This document shows, one piece after another, positions 34,390-46,415 of a DNA stretch of 64,000 nucleotides (position 1 is its first letter; each line of letters opens with the position of its first letter). The position numbers were made by a program, and so were the translations under genes. A model generated the notes under the pieces. That model was not told where the DNA came from. It ran no database searches and saw nothing but the letters and a program-made list of their open reading frames with translations. The stretch is from NCBI GenBank assembly GCA_023853785.1, contig JAJIRX010000714.1, positions 1 to 64,000 of the forward strand, written 5' to 3'. This stretch comes from Psilocybe azurescens. Taxonomy: Eukaryota; Basidiomycota; Agaricomycetes; Agaricales; Agrocybaceae.

Positions 34390-34801
34390 AGTGTCCAGGC
34401 CTCAATGTTGTAACAGTGACGGCTCTACAAGTGAGAGAAACGCGGGGGTATAATATGGTATATATCAGAGAAGTTGGCCGTTAACAGTAGCTCAAGTAGG
34501 GAAGAGCTCAGCATGCATAGTTTTGCACCTTGCTTGATTTTCACAGCCCCAACATTCAACGTTGATGAAGCTACATCTGAATTCTGGAAGCCGTATGTTT
34601 CTCACGCGCCAATACTTAAACGTGATGGAATACAATTAAAAATAGATTCTGTTTAAATATCCAGAGACCGTCCGACGATGAGTGTGTGTCTAAGTAGGTA
34701 GTGTGAAGAATGCGATGGTATAGAGAAGAAGTTCAATGTTGTAAAGTCCATAGAGAAGCAAGGCAGCTAATGAAAAATTAAAAGGCGTCCAAGGCAGATA
34801 A
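34390..34801. other. Intergenic, upstream of the CAS1-like gene
   Basis: Promoter region of the minus-strand CAS1-like gene and 3' region of the rhomboid gene. AT-rich, no gene seen. Confidence 0.45.
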
Positions 34802-37066
34802 CTAAACCCCTGTGTTCGATGACCCTGTCAATCCTGGAATTTTTACACCGTCAGTTAGTGCCCAGAGAACAAAACATGTCATGACAGACCAGTCCTGAAG
34901 AGATTTGTGGTTATTAAGGGTAGATCAAGAACGCGATTTGAAAACATACCCTTGACAGCGATTATTGGCAGATGATGGAATACAAGACAGATATCGACAT
35001 CCGGAACATGCTAATACCAGGGTGAGTAAAGCCAACGGCTCAAAAAAATAAGTGCGTACCAGCGTAAGGGTCTGAAGTATAGAAGTTTCTAACAAGAGTG
35101 ACAAATAAAACGATTGCTAGAGGAATTGCCGCCAGCCGAAAGCCCCACATGATGAATCGATGTCGTTTAGTAACACTAATAACTGGATAGAAGACGGTCC
35201 CGACTAGTAGACCCATGACAAAGCCTCCTATATGGGCTACAAAGAATTTGCTGTTAGTTGAAGGTATGCATGTCATAACATAATGACATTGACTAACCAA
35301 AATTATCGACATCTTGTCGGTACTAGCCTCAGTAATGATTATAATGGTGGATATGGCAAGACTTACAAGGAATATATCCAAGGGCAACACCGATCAGCAG
35401 CTCAATGGTCATGAAGATAAGCTACGGCATGATAACACAAAATTAATATAAAAAGTACAAAAGTGGCAATGAATTAACGAACCTTCCTGACTGGTCGGTA
35501 CTGATACTTCCAATGCGCTAGAAGGTCCACCCAAGTAACCTTCGGCTCCACTAAATAAGCGTGATAGCAACGTTTTAAAAGGTAAGACTTACAGCAACGG
35601 TTCCAAAGATGGCGCCACTAGCTCCAACGGATGGCACACCAACCAACGAGAAATTTCCTCCGAGTACATTCCTAAAGATAAACGGAATTAGTGAGTATTA
35701 ATGAAATAGAAAAGAACAACTGTTACCCAAAAATTCCAGCAGCTGCATAAGTGAGCAAAAATCCACTGGAACCCATTTCTCGCTCAATCTAAAATTTGCA
35801 ACATGGTGAGCAACTAAGAATTGCAAAAAGATTACTACAAACCTGGGCACAGAGGGTTAATTGAGCTAACATATTAAGGAGAATGTGGATGATGCCGGCG
35901 TGAAGAAAAATGGCTGTCATAAACCTAGTCATAGTTCAGTATGTTGCAAGTATGAGAAGAATTTAGGTGAACGTACCGGAACCATTGGTTTGGGTCTTTG
36001 CCATGAAACCCTAGGATGCCAACCATTGAAGTCTGAATTGATAATGAAAGTGGACTGCTAACACACCACCAAAGCCACACAGATCTTCGACTGTGCAAAT
36101 GGAAGTTGCAGGATTGGCAGTGTTATTCATGCCTGGACAAAATACTTCAGAACCAAAGTATGAGTATTTGCACGATATTGTAATACACACATCCTATAAG
36201 TGTGGATGGAGGCACCTGTTCGACAAATTTCATACAAGGTGGAAATCGTGCCCCAACATTTATAAGTGCGCTGCCTGATGGTCCTAGCATGGGATTAATT
36301 GTCGGCTACCTCACAGTTAGTATTGTGCTTCAAGCATCCAGCCATGTTATGTTATACCTTCAGTGATATTGGGCTTCCTTGCTGTCGAGCATTTAGCACG
36401 AGTTCATAGATGAACACTCCAATCATCGCGGTTGTTAGAGCATAGACTATGGCCACGAACATATAGTACTTAGCTTACTGGAGTAACGAAAGGAAACACT
36501 TGAACTCACCCACAAAAGGATGCTTCTGTCGACCTATTCCTCGCTTCTTGTCCTCTATCCGTTGTTCCAATGGATACTTCGCTGAAGATAAGAATTTAGA
36601 CAATGGATTCTCTTTCGTATTCAAGTCTTTGTTTTGAATTTGCGGCTCTGCATATTCTAAGGAAAGTGATGAGGGAATACGGACACGTGGGCGAGTAATA
36701 ACGAGGCATACCTAAATCTTGGTATTCTCCTTTTCTTCTATGAGAAATACCACGCACAAGGGGAGTATTAGGTGAATCATCCATGTGTTCATGAAATCGT
36801 TGAGTAGGCTCGTTGTCAGAATAACTGGTAAGCCTGTTAATGGGGTCACTAGAGCTAGTCTGGTTCATTCCGGTATTACGTCCAACATTTATTGGAGCAG
36901 AGTTGTCGTCTAGGTCTTGTGCCACAGCATATCCCTTCTTGTCAATGCCATAGACATCTGTCACGTCGGTCGTCTTCGAGGTTGAGGAGTGATCTTGATG
37001 GGCGGCGTCGTCGCGTCCGAAGGCGTAGGGTTCCTTTTCTACGGATGTTCGTTTTACAAAAGCCAT
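34802..37066 (-). CDS. Rhomboid intramembrane serine protease
   Basis: A multipass protease that cuts substrates within the membrane. A long polar N-terminal tail (about residues 1-180, with an intron inside) is cytosolic. The membrane part has FRFMTAIFLHAGIIHILLNM (the family HxxxN motif; near 35900-35950), GIFGNVLGGNF, VPSVGASGAIFGTVAV (catalytic Ser in GASG, near 35600-35640) and VDNFAHIGGFVMGLL (catalytic His, near 35205-35250). A cysteine-rich end (CSGCRYLSCIPSSANNRC near 34945-35000) and a final exon (DWSVMTCFVLWALTDG) close the protein at 34802. The order of Ser then His is correct, so it should be active. Eight or more short introns. Confidence 0.9.
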
Positions 37067-37458
37067 TGATGGGGTAGCGCTTCAGAAGTGATCAGCTATT
37101 CCTCAGAATTTTGTGTTTAATGAAGAACAGTGATTGGGAGAAGAAAGGAAGGAAGACAGGCTGATGGTAACGGCCAAGCACTGGCAGGCTGTACTTCCGG
37201 CGTTCATGCTTACCAGATTGGGATAACTGCAACGCGCAGTTTATGACGACAACGGTAAATCTATCCCGAGGTACTTGGATCGCCAAGCTTGGACAGACAA
37301 CACCTGAAGTCCTTGAAAGTCATTTTTATCTCTCCTATGTATAGAAAGTATGTGCCACAGACATCGACTACTAAATGCTAGTATGCACTAGATAGATATC
37401 ATAATAGTCCATGATGTAAAGTTACAGATGTGTAGTTAATATCAGCATAGAAATATGG
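37067..37458. other. Intergenic, upstream of the rhomboid gene
   Basis: Promoter of the rhomboid gene and 3' region of the ankyrin-DIL gene. No gene or RNA was recognised. Confidence 0.45.
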
Positions 37459-40400
37459 TTACTGACGAGAGCCAGATATGTGCGCGTCAAATGAAGTTTC
37501 TATAGGTGTCGTTTCACCCATGCTTTGTCTCCCTTTTGTTCTGCCTGAAGGTTTACGCGTAAGTGGTGTGGCATGGGTGTTGGCACCCGTGGATGATTCG
37601 TCATCTCCTGGATCTTCAGGTAGAAATGAAGGCGGTGAAACGTCTTGCTCTTCCGGTTCATAGTCATGAGCAACCGGTCGTCCCCAGCGGGCGGCAGATC
37701 TAACACCGTCCACCCATTGGAGCGTCCCTATGCTCACCTCGCGAACTTTACGATTTCTTGATATCCAGGGCAACGGTGTCGCGTCTGTGAGACTTTGGCT
37801 ATGCTCGGAGTTCGAGTTTAACGAAAGACTTTGGACTGACTCTCTTTTATTTTCTTCTAGCATCGTTTTCTTTCCGGGGAGTGCGGCCAGCAAACGAGGG
37901 TCGGACGGAAAGAGTAATGGAAGCATGTGTCTTGAGTCCAATAGCTCACCCAGTGCTTGGGGTGGGCGAACAGGATCCCACAGGGAAATATCCGCCGTCT
38001 TGTCGAACAAGACATCAATGCTTTGTTGCGGTGAAAGAGCCTCCACAGAAGGAGCTATTGAAGGTGCAGCCGACCCACTTCCGGCGTCATTGACAAGAGA
38101 AGAAACGCTTCCTTCTTGATCTCGATCTCGATCTCGCTCCGTGATCTGCAGAGCATTAGATAAATGCAGCCAGATGAAATTAATGAATGTGCCTACCTCT
38201 TTCCTGATGGCTTCCACGCCTAATTTCACTCTATGTCTTTCCCAATCTTTTTGCAGTTGGGTCAGATACTGAATGCACTCTTCCGTCATACGGCCTTCAT
38301 TAACTTCATATTTATAATCACGAACAGCACGACGCATCTAAGGGGCGCAAATTCTAGATTCATAAGCAGTGAAATAGCGGTAGGACATCACCTGTAATGG
38401 ATTTATGCTCTTCATGGTTTGTATGGTTGCCACGAGGTCAGGGAATTCAGCGATGGAAGACAAGCGCTGGGGACTCTCAGTCAAACAGCACTCAGGACTC
38501 TCCTTCCCAATTCTCATGACTTACTTGAAGCCAATTCAACAGATCCCTAACAGGAGCAAAATGAATTTGTATGCCTGGAGGAATTCCCATCTCCTCGATC
38601 CATTCCTCTATGACAGTCAAATTCATGCTAATTTGAACAGCCCTGGATCTGTAGTGGCCGGTTAGTCGTTAGCTGAATTATCACAAACGACTGTTTACAC
38701 TTACCTGCATATGTATTTCTTCCGGGTGATTATACGATTGAATATTTCACCTGTTGATATATCAGTCACCCCATTTGGTAGGTGTTCAAGTAAAAGGTTA
38801 GCTCACAGGCCGTCCAATACATAACCTGAGACCATAACTGGGTTATAATCGCCGGGTTAATATCGGATAATATTAGAAGCATATGAAGTGAAGTAAGAAA
38901 TGATGTTAAGTCGAATGGCGATGGCGGAAGATGAGAATCCGGGAAAAACGGTGAAATTGGAGGCGCCGATGATTGACCACGCGCTCGAGTGATAGTTTGC
39001 CTCAGAGACGAAAATCCTCTAGACCCTGATGAGGATATAGTAGACTGACTTTGAGACGGAGAAAGTGGTCGATGCGGACTAGCAGGTATGGGTGAAGGTG
39101 GGATCGGGCTTCGCCCGACTGGCGAGGGCGGTGCTTTGCGCTTGGCCGCAAATGGTCGAAGAAAGGACCATTCGGATTCGAATTGGACAGCTTCAAATTC
39201 CGAGGGTACTGGTGTATAAGACAGAATAGTGGTGTCCAGTAGTTGGTCTATACGCCTCTCTGCGAATCGTATGATAAATACTATGGGAGACATGGTAAAT
39301 AAGCGCATTTGAGTAGATCGACTAATTACTCACCGAAAACAGAATTGATGACTTCTTCAATAAGTTCAAATGAGCCCAGCATCTCACAGGCTTCGTTTAT
39401 CGACGTGTCACACTCTAAAAGGTGTAACCATACAGTAGTATTGTACAGCCAAAACACTAAACACGATAAATCTTCAGCTCGATTCTGTTCATGTGACGAA
39501 AATGAGATAATGTCGGCAGCAAAGCTGAGAACGCACGAAAAAGGTTTCTTCTATGGCATCAGTGGCACCGATAATGAGGTCTTCTAGCCATGTATGATCG
39601 CAAGTCAACGCTGCAAATCTTGCAAGTAAATATAATGTATTGGCTGGCGTGGAATCTTTGAATGTGGGCTGATAATTTGTGATGAGTGAGTCAAATATTT
39701 GAGACAGAAGAGGCGGAGAGAAAACGAGCATCGACGAATAATCCGGACGGTGGTGTCTGAAATGATCCAGTGAGTTGTTGAGACGGCAACTGTTATGCAA
39801 ATTACTGACATATACGCTGTCATCCGCTTCTTCGTCCTCATCGGAATCGGATTCATCATCAGATAGCTCAGAGTCCTTACCCCACCACTCTGGATTGACA
39901 CCCAGAACTTTGCCTACGCCTTCGCGTATCTCTTTCTTCTGCCCTTTCTTTCGCGACCGTTGCTCAAATGCCCTACGCCTTTCTTCCATCCGACCACCTG
40001 TCCATCCTTCACCTCGCATGGCTTCCTCAAGCAGCAGAGCGACATCTTCTTTTCCAGGCAATGTTGAATGGGCCGTTACAATGTCAAGAGGGGTCAACTT
40101 CCGCTCTGTCAAAGCAAAAGGAGAGCATCCATGGGTCATCAAAAACGACACAAGAGTCGGAGGAGATAAAATTGCAGCATAGTGCAGAGGTGTCCACCCA
40201 GCTAGAGTAGTGTACAGCTTGAGATTGATATATGCATTATTGTACCAGACGCGCGCACCTTTATCAGCGGTCAAATCAGCGCCCTGCGAAACCAGTAGAC
40301 GGACACACTCCTCTCGTTCCACGTCACGATCAGAATCTCCACCAAACCCACAGATGGTAAGACTGATTAGATTGACGCCGTCTTCGTCTCTCAATCCCAA

Positions 40401-40649
40401 ATTGACATGTGCTTGTGCTTGAGGATCAGTTAGTAGATGTTGGACAACGGTGATGTCTCCAAAGGCGCAGGCACGGGTCAAGCAATGGGCGACTAGCTCT
40501 GCTTTTTGTGATGGGTCGAGTCCAGAATTCGATCCAAGTTGCTCGGATATCTGGGTGGTGGTAGGATACAAGGGGTGGAGGTCTGGTTCGGGAGTGAGGT
40601 CGATTGGCGGTGCAGGTGTTGCTGGCATTCCCAAGCCTATGCGACGCAA
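37459..40649 (-). CDS. Ankyrin-repeat and DIL-domain protein
   Basis: The ATG at 40649 starts a short proline-rich lead, then ankyrin repeats (AHCLTRACAFGDITVVQHLL; DEDGVNLISLTICGFGG; LAGWTPLHYAAILSPPTLVS; LTPLDIVTAHSTLPGKED). An acidic stretch follows (SDDESDSDEDEEADD near 39815-39855), then helices leading to a DIL domain like that in the myosin V tail: LTSFLTSLHMLLILSDINPA (near 38865-38925), SQVMYWTACE, EEWIEEMGIPPGIQIHFAPV and MRRAVRDYKYEVNEGRMTEE. The C-terminal 220 residues are polar and probably disordered. There is no motor domain. Fungi commonly have this arrangement; a role in vesicle or actin-linked traffic is inference. About eight introns. Confidence 0.88.
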
Positions 40650-41077
40650 TTGACAACTGCTCGTGAACGCGTGGAAAACGGACGATCTCGTGGATGGATT
40701 GACGACTCTTGATTATAGTTAGAATATTCTGTCGAGTCTGGAATTATCGTTTCGCGCAGGAAACGCGTCGTCACGAAGGATACTCTCCGATGACTCTCAG
40801 TCTCGGATGTAGAACTTTACCTTGCCTTAGATAGATCGGCAAGTTTTCAACCAAACCAATTCCAGTCTGGAAATGACAGGACGCCTGGCTGATTGAGTTC
40901 AATATTCCGGACCAGAACAGGTTGAACGTTGAACGCTGGTGGAGGTATTTCAACTTGCAATTTATGTCAACTAATCCCGGTTGCCGAAAGCAGCCCTGAT
41001 CGAGGACCGTCAGATTTACATTGATTGAAACTAAGTAAAATTCTTCCGCACACTCTCACTCACGAACTCACGAACTC
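40650..41077. promoter_or_regulatory. Divergent promoter, ankyrin-DIL and RRP15
   Basis: A 428-base divergent region. The RRP15 side ends in a short CT-rich stretch (41041-41075) ahead of the ATG. No coding sequence is seen. Confidence 0.5.
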
Positions 41078-41888
41078 ATGGCTCCCAACAAACGTCAAAA
41101 ATCTCAAAACCAGAAGAGCAGGTCACCGACGACGAGTTGTCCGTCTCTGACAATGAATCTGAGGTATCTTTCGATGAAGATGAAGGCATGGAAAGCGGCA
41201 ATTCAGAGGGTTCCCAACCAGATGAAGACGAAGAAATCGAAGGATTGACTCGACAAAAATCGAAACAAACCTCCAAAAGAAAGATAAGGGCGACTGGCGG
41301 TTCAAAATTCGGTGCTACCCTACAATTTTTACTCAATACCGAAACACCGTCCACCTTGCCATTGTCCCTCAAGCCCTCAATAGCACGGAAACGTAACGAT
41401 GAGAAACTGGAGTCACGGGCAAAGAAAGTTTTGCTGATAGAGAAGAAGGAGAAAGAGGACAAGGCGAGGGTCCAGGACGTTATTGGTGGTTGGGGAGGAG
41501 AAAGTGAACGAGCTCTGCGCAAAGTTGCCCAGAGAGGTGGTACGCCAATTCACTTTCGCACCTCATTTTTTCTCTTCCTGACATCTTTCCTAGTCGTCAG
41601 GTTGTTCAATGTGATACAGCAGTCTCAAGCATCTGCTACTGCTGCAACTGAAGATGCGAAAGCTAGTCGAGGTAGTGGTAAACCAATATTACCCGCCCCG
41701 GTCATAGAAATCAAAGGCAAAAACAAGGGGAAGAATAAAGATAACATTATCGGAAGAGGGAAAGAAAGTAAAGTCCTATCCCACTCTAAGCTATTGATTT
41801 GCCCCTGAACGCTTAAAAAACAGGTACGGTCGACAAAGACGATTTCTTCAACATGATTAGATCCGGAGGTGTTGTCTCGAAGGCATGA
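41078..41888 (+). CDS. RRP15: Ribosomal RNA-processing protein Rrp15
   Basis: A nucleolar factor for 60S subunit assembly. The ATG at 41078 begins MAPNKRQK, then an acidic stretch (DDELSVSDNESEVSFDEDEG). The Rrp15 domain follows: GGSKFGATLQFLLNTETPST, LSLKPSIARKRNDEKLESRA, KKVLLIEKKEKEDKARVQDV, ERALRKVAQRG, then across an intron VVRLFNVIQQSQ. The last exon (TVDKDDFFNMIRSGGVVSKA) is the usual conserved end, including the FFNMIR motif. The first eight codons and the acidic stretch are in different frames. One more A in the A5 run at 41097-41101 would join them without an intron. Confidence 0.92.
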
Positions 41889-42301
41889 TAATGGCATAAG
41901 ATATACCACAAGCCTGTACGAAAATATGGCCTATTTTGTTCGGTTCTCGAGACAGTGCTATTGATTTATTGATGCTATTCTTAGCCGTCATTCTTGCTCT
42001 CTCCCCCTCATCTCTTGTTTCTTGCTGGATGCCTGCAATTGCTCTATGAGAGAGACAGGCGAAAACCGTGAAGTTGCCATGTTTATCCCTTATAGAAGAT
42101 CCGATACATAGATGATAGCGCATAGCGCAAATGGAGTCCTCTCGTCCGGAACGATGCCAGTCACGCCATACCAGTCTTGAATTGCTTCAACAGCAGCCAC
42201 GGTCTTTAATTACTCATCACTTTCTAGACACAAGAGTTCCAGACATGTCTTGACTAATACAAGGCAATTTTACTTCTTGAACCCCACCTTACGCTGTCGC
42301 G
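41889..42301. other. Intergenic, no gene seen
   Basis: Region between RRP15 and the flavin monooxygenase. No coding sequence or RNA gene recognised. Confidence 0.5.
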
Positions 42302-44048
42302 ATGGTCAACATACAACGCTTGCTATTCTCATTTCTATCCTCTACTCTTCCTGCTCAGGTGCCATTACAATTTGAACATGGCACTGCCCCGCTCAAATCT
42401 GTCGCCATTATAGGCGCAGGGAGTGGAGGTCTGGCTATGCTGAAAACCTTTACAGACTTAGATGTATTTGCCAGTAATAACTGGGAAGTGGAGTTGTTCG
42501 AAGAAAGAGAAAGTGTCGGGGCGTTTGGTACGCATTGAACACTAATGTGTTCTTTCGGGTTTCCACTCATTTTGAGGCAGGTTACCGGATTATAATGAAG
42601 TCCATCCACCTGAGATTCCTGAGACGCCCCTATACCCTCTACTGCATACGAACACCCCGGTTCCCTCGATGGCGTACCCTGGTTTTCCTTTTCCTCCTGG
42701 CACACCCCTCTATCCAAGTCACGAACACATAGAAGCGTATCACCTCCGATACGCCCAACAGCATAAACTGTTGGACTTCATCAGATTTAACCACAAGGTT
42801 CAGAAAGCGTTCTGGAGTGGAAATCCTGAGCAGGGATATTGGAACCTTACTGTCGCCGACGGGACTGGCAAACTTCATCACAAGAAATTTGATCATGTTG
42901 TCGTGGCCTCGGGCAACCATCATATACCGCGTATACCTGTTTGGAAAGGCCAGAATGAGTGGTTATCGAATACCCCGGAAAATCAGTCGCGGAAAATTAT
43001 TCATTCAGTCTATTACCGTAAACCAGAAGCGTTTACAGGCCAGAATGTGCTTATTGTTGGAAATGGAGCCAGTGGGAGAGACGCGGCTAGTCAGATTCTT
43101 GGATTTGCTAGCAAGGTAAGTCCCAAGTCCTATCAGTTACACTTGCACGCAGTTATATATTGACGGGACCAGACTGTTGTATCCGTGAGACACGATGGCG
43201 ATCCTTTGGAAGGTGTGATCATCAAACCAGAAATATCCCATTTTACCGCCAATGAAATAGTCTTCGTCGATGGCACCTCTTATGCCCCCGATGTTGTATT
43301 GCTCGGCACGGGATACGAACAAAGAAAACCTTTCTTGACAGCAGGTGGCGAGTTGACCGTCGATGCTTCTGGCCGGAACCATTCTGACAAGCTGGTAACG
43401 AATCTGAAATATATATTCCCATTACATCGGCACATCCTTTCTTTGAGTCCTTCGTACCCGACAAATGCTTTGGCTTTTATTGGCCTCCCCACATTCATCG
43501 CAAATTGTCCTTCGGATATCGCCCAAAGTCTCTTTGTCGCTCATGCTATAGTCAACCCCCACATCCTACCTTCCCGTCGCGAACTTCTTAAAGAATTGGA
43601 AGTTTATGAGGCCCATGTTCGGGAAGAAGGACGCGACCCTTATATTAATGGGCATCAAATGCTTACGAAGACTGAATCTAGCGATTATCAAGACAACTTG
43701 GTAGAATTTTTGAAGGAAACGGTTTGTCAATTTTGCTTGAAAGCTCATTTGGAGTTATCATTCATTTAATTTCCTTTTTTATACTTACAGAATGCGATCC
43801 CTCGCGATGGCAAGAAGTATGTTGAAGAATGGCGTCGGGATATCTTCGAGTACCAATATCTAAAACGCGGATGGACGCGAATCGAACAACAAGGCGCTGG
43901 CCCGGAGTGGACGACAGGTGTACAAACGGAATCTGAATGGGCCGATTTGATGAGGCGCGTCAATGATTGGCAGAAACGTTGGGAGGATGCCAATGAAATA
44001 GAGTTTCGCGTCGATTTAGATTTGGTCGGCTACATTGGCAACCAGTAG
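42302..44048 (+). CDS. FAD/NADPH flavin-containing monooxygenase
   Basis: A class B flavoprotein monooxygenase. The N-terminus is hydrophobic (MVNIQRLLFSFLSSTLPAQ), possibly a signal or membrane anchor. The FAD-binding Rossmann motif is SVAIIGAGSGGLAMLKTF (GxGxxG), followed by DHVVVASGNHHIPRIP, a site like the FMO motif (KIIHSVYYRKP), the NADPH motif VLIVGNGASGRDAA and LLGTGYE. The C-terminus ends with DLDLVGYIGNQ. The substrate is not predictable. At the end of exon 1 the frame closes only if the GGGG at 42518-42521 had one more G (VGG V W LPDYNEVHPPE). Neighbours are housekeeping genes, so there is no sign of a biosynthetic cluster. Confidence 0.88.
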
Positions 44049-44961
44049 ACTCCACTTAAGCCATTGGCTTGTATGGATATAAAGTTTGGGTGAACGTACT
44101 AATTTCACTATTATTCGAGCAATTTCCGCTGTTGCTTTTAAGTCATCAACTGTCCAGCTTGGATTAGGCGAAGATACATAAATTACCGCACATGATCCTC
44201 GAGGCTTCCGGTTGGGGATTTCGATAATATCTAAGCGTTCCGTTACCAAGTACTGCGCTTACATATGCGCCACTTTGTGAGGTGGGATCTCAATAGCCCG
44301 CAGTGAATTAGGTAGAACATTCTTGGAACGTTCCAAAAGAATAAACGGCGCGCATGGTTGGACGGGTGCTACATGTTACTAGAGCCGGAGCTCTATGGCC
44401 CCCGACCTAGACCTATCCGTGATATGCATTCCGCGATATTCCAGAAGACGATTGTGATTGCACCTTGGCCATGTACTTGATGTCTTACTGAAAATGATAG
44501 TCCTTTCGCGTCCACAGACTGAGATGTGTTAAAGGAAATGACATGCTTTATGGAATGGCTTTACGTTGATTGAGAAATCAGGTGAAAAAGAGAACGGATG
44601 TCGAAAACCGACGGATCAAAATGGCAAGGTGAAATGGGAGTTTAACCATCTCCGACTCGTAATGCGAGTGTACATTAGCCTACAGACAGGAACACGGGCG
44701 ACGGCAACCCAGTGAACGCCTTGCCATGCAAAATGAGGAGCCGGCGTATACCCAAGTGGATAGGTTAATGTCAGAAAGGCTTTAGACAAGGATTAATTTG
44801 GCCTCTTGTGGGATAACCTGGACCAAGAATTCGGCCCAGTTAAGACCATGTTAACTCAAAGTTATGTCCTCCGCCCGCAGATTTGCGAGACTATTTTCAC
44901 GTGACTAACAAACTGCGACAAATCGAACCTGCCCTAAGGCAAGAAATAGCACGCCCATAAA
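44049..44961. other. Intergenic, 0.9 kb
   Basis: Between the monooxygenase and GID8. A minus-strand frame of 77 codons at 44016-44249 (IEIPNRKPRGSCAVIYVSS...) has some protein-like composition, but it overlaps the monooxygenase end and shows no motif. The rest shows no gene, tRNA or other RNA. Confidence 0.4.
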
Positions 44962-46086
44962 ATGGCGGTTACGGCTCATATCAGTCTCCCAATGGTCAGT
45001 ACATCCTGAAATTTTGCCCAAGCGTTGTATTAATCTACATTTCCCACTTCAGCCTCAGAAGCCTTCCATTCGTAAGGAAGAATGGGAAAAGCGCCTCCAT
45101 GATGTTCAAGTTTCGAAAACGTGAGTGGCCGTATGGTTTCAATTTCCACTCAAAGCGATGACATTCAATTGGGAATCTCTCTGAATTCTAATTACAATGA
45201 AGAGACCAGTCAATTGTCATTAACTGATTTATATTTTGCCATCCTTCGCGTTGTCTTTATCTTTTACTGATTTTTTTCTCTTTGTATTAGTGATTTGAAT
45301 CGTCTCATAATGGACTATTTGGTTATCGAAGGATACAAATCAGCCGCTGAGGAATTCAGCCAGGAAGCTAATCTCACACCGCCAGTTGACTTTGAGAGCA
45401 TCGAAAGCAGAATGGACATCAGAGAAGCGCTCCAACGAGGAGATGTTGAAGATGCCATCACTCGTGTTAATGATTTGAATCCCGAGGTATGTGCAGTTTT
45501 CCAGACGATTGTTGGAGGCAAGACACAAAGGATTAGATCGTTTCATGCACCACTCATAGGCCCTTCGGGGCTGGTGATGATATTAGTAAACCAAAACTTC
45601 AGTCTTCAATATGATTCGTCTTGCCTCCATGAACATGTCCATATTTAGAACAAGGGAGCTGACCTTGTTTCTGGTTGTTGACAGATCCTGGATACCAACC
45701 CTGCACTGTACTTCAAACTCCAGCAACAGAAATTAATCGAGTTCATTCGGCAAGGACGGATTGGGGAAGCTTTGCAGTTTGCACAGGAAGAGCTTGCACC
45801 GCGAGGCGAAGAGTCGCCTGAATTTCTGTCTGAACTTGAGCGGACGATGGCGTTGCTCGCATTTGACTCTGCGCCCAGCGCGCCTCCAGCGATTGCGGAA
45901 CTGCTATCGCCTGCGCAGCGGATGAAGACTGCAGGGGAGGTGAATGCGGCGATCCTGGAAAGTCTGAGCCAGGGCAAGGAGGTGAAGTTAGTAGGTCTGC
46001 TAAAGCTGCTCTGCTGGGGCGAAACGCTGCTTGAGGAAAAGGCGGATTTCCCAAAGGTCAGTTCAGGGATGCTCTGGATGTTCTGA
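44962..46086 (+). CDS. GID8: GID complex subunit Gid8 (LisH-CTLH-CRA)
   Basis: A scaffold subunit of the GID/CTLH E3 ubiquitin ligase that degrades gluconeogenic enzymes in yeast. The ATG at 44962 (MAVTAHISLPM) is spliced to KPSIRKEEWEKRL, then a LisH motif (LNRLIMDYLVIEGYKSAAEE), the CTLH domain (IESRMDIREALQRGDVEDAI, LDTNPALYFKLQQQKLIEFI, GRIGEALQFAQEELAPRGEE) and the CRA part (FLSELERTMALLAFD, LLSPAQRMKTAGEVNAAILE, LLKLLCWGETLLEEKADFPK). Length of about 235 residues is normal. The last seven residues may instead be replaced by a further exon. Confidence 0.92.
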
Positions 46087-46415
46087 TGTTGCTGACCAGA
46101 CTGAGGTTGCAGTTGAATGTACTGGATGGAACCTTTGTGTAATATAGATAATAAAATGTTGTAATATATAATAAATAATTGATATGTTTTGTGACAACGT
46201 GTGTGCCTGAGCGGCATGTGTTACTTAGGTCAGCACGGACGCATTTCTCTTTGGATGGTCTCTGAACGACGACGCCGCTGTCCTCGCACACCGTGTTCCC
46301 CTCCTTCTTCTCTACTCCCACCATTCTACGCTCTCTCCAGCTCCTCTATCCCCTGATACTGTCGCCCATCCCTTAGTTCTTTATCTGGCGGCCTCTCTGC
46401 GCCCTATCTATCTAC
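46087..46415. other. BCK1 upstream region
   Basis: Intergenic and promoter sequence. From 46295 it becomes strongly pyrimidine-rich (CTCCCTTCTTCTCTACTCCC-like), as usual before a fungal start. No gene. Confidence 0.45.

Noticed and set aside
42302..44048. Monooxygenase as part of a biosynthetic gene cluster
   Set aside because: Neighbours are RRP15, GID8, BCK1 and the ankyrin-DIL gene, none of which is biosynthetic.
44016..44249. Minus-strand 77-codon frame as a gene
   Set aside because: Overlaps the monooxygenase end, starts at no clear promoter and shows no recognisable family.
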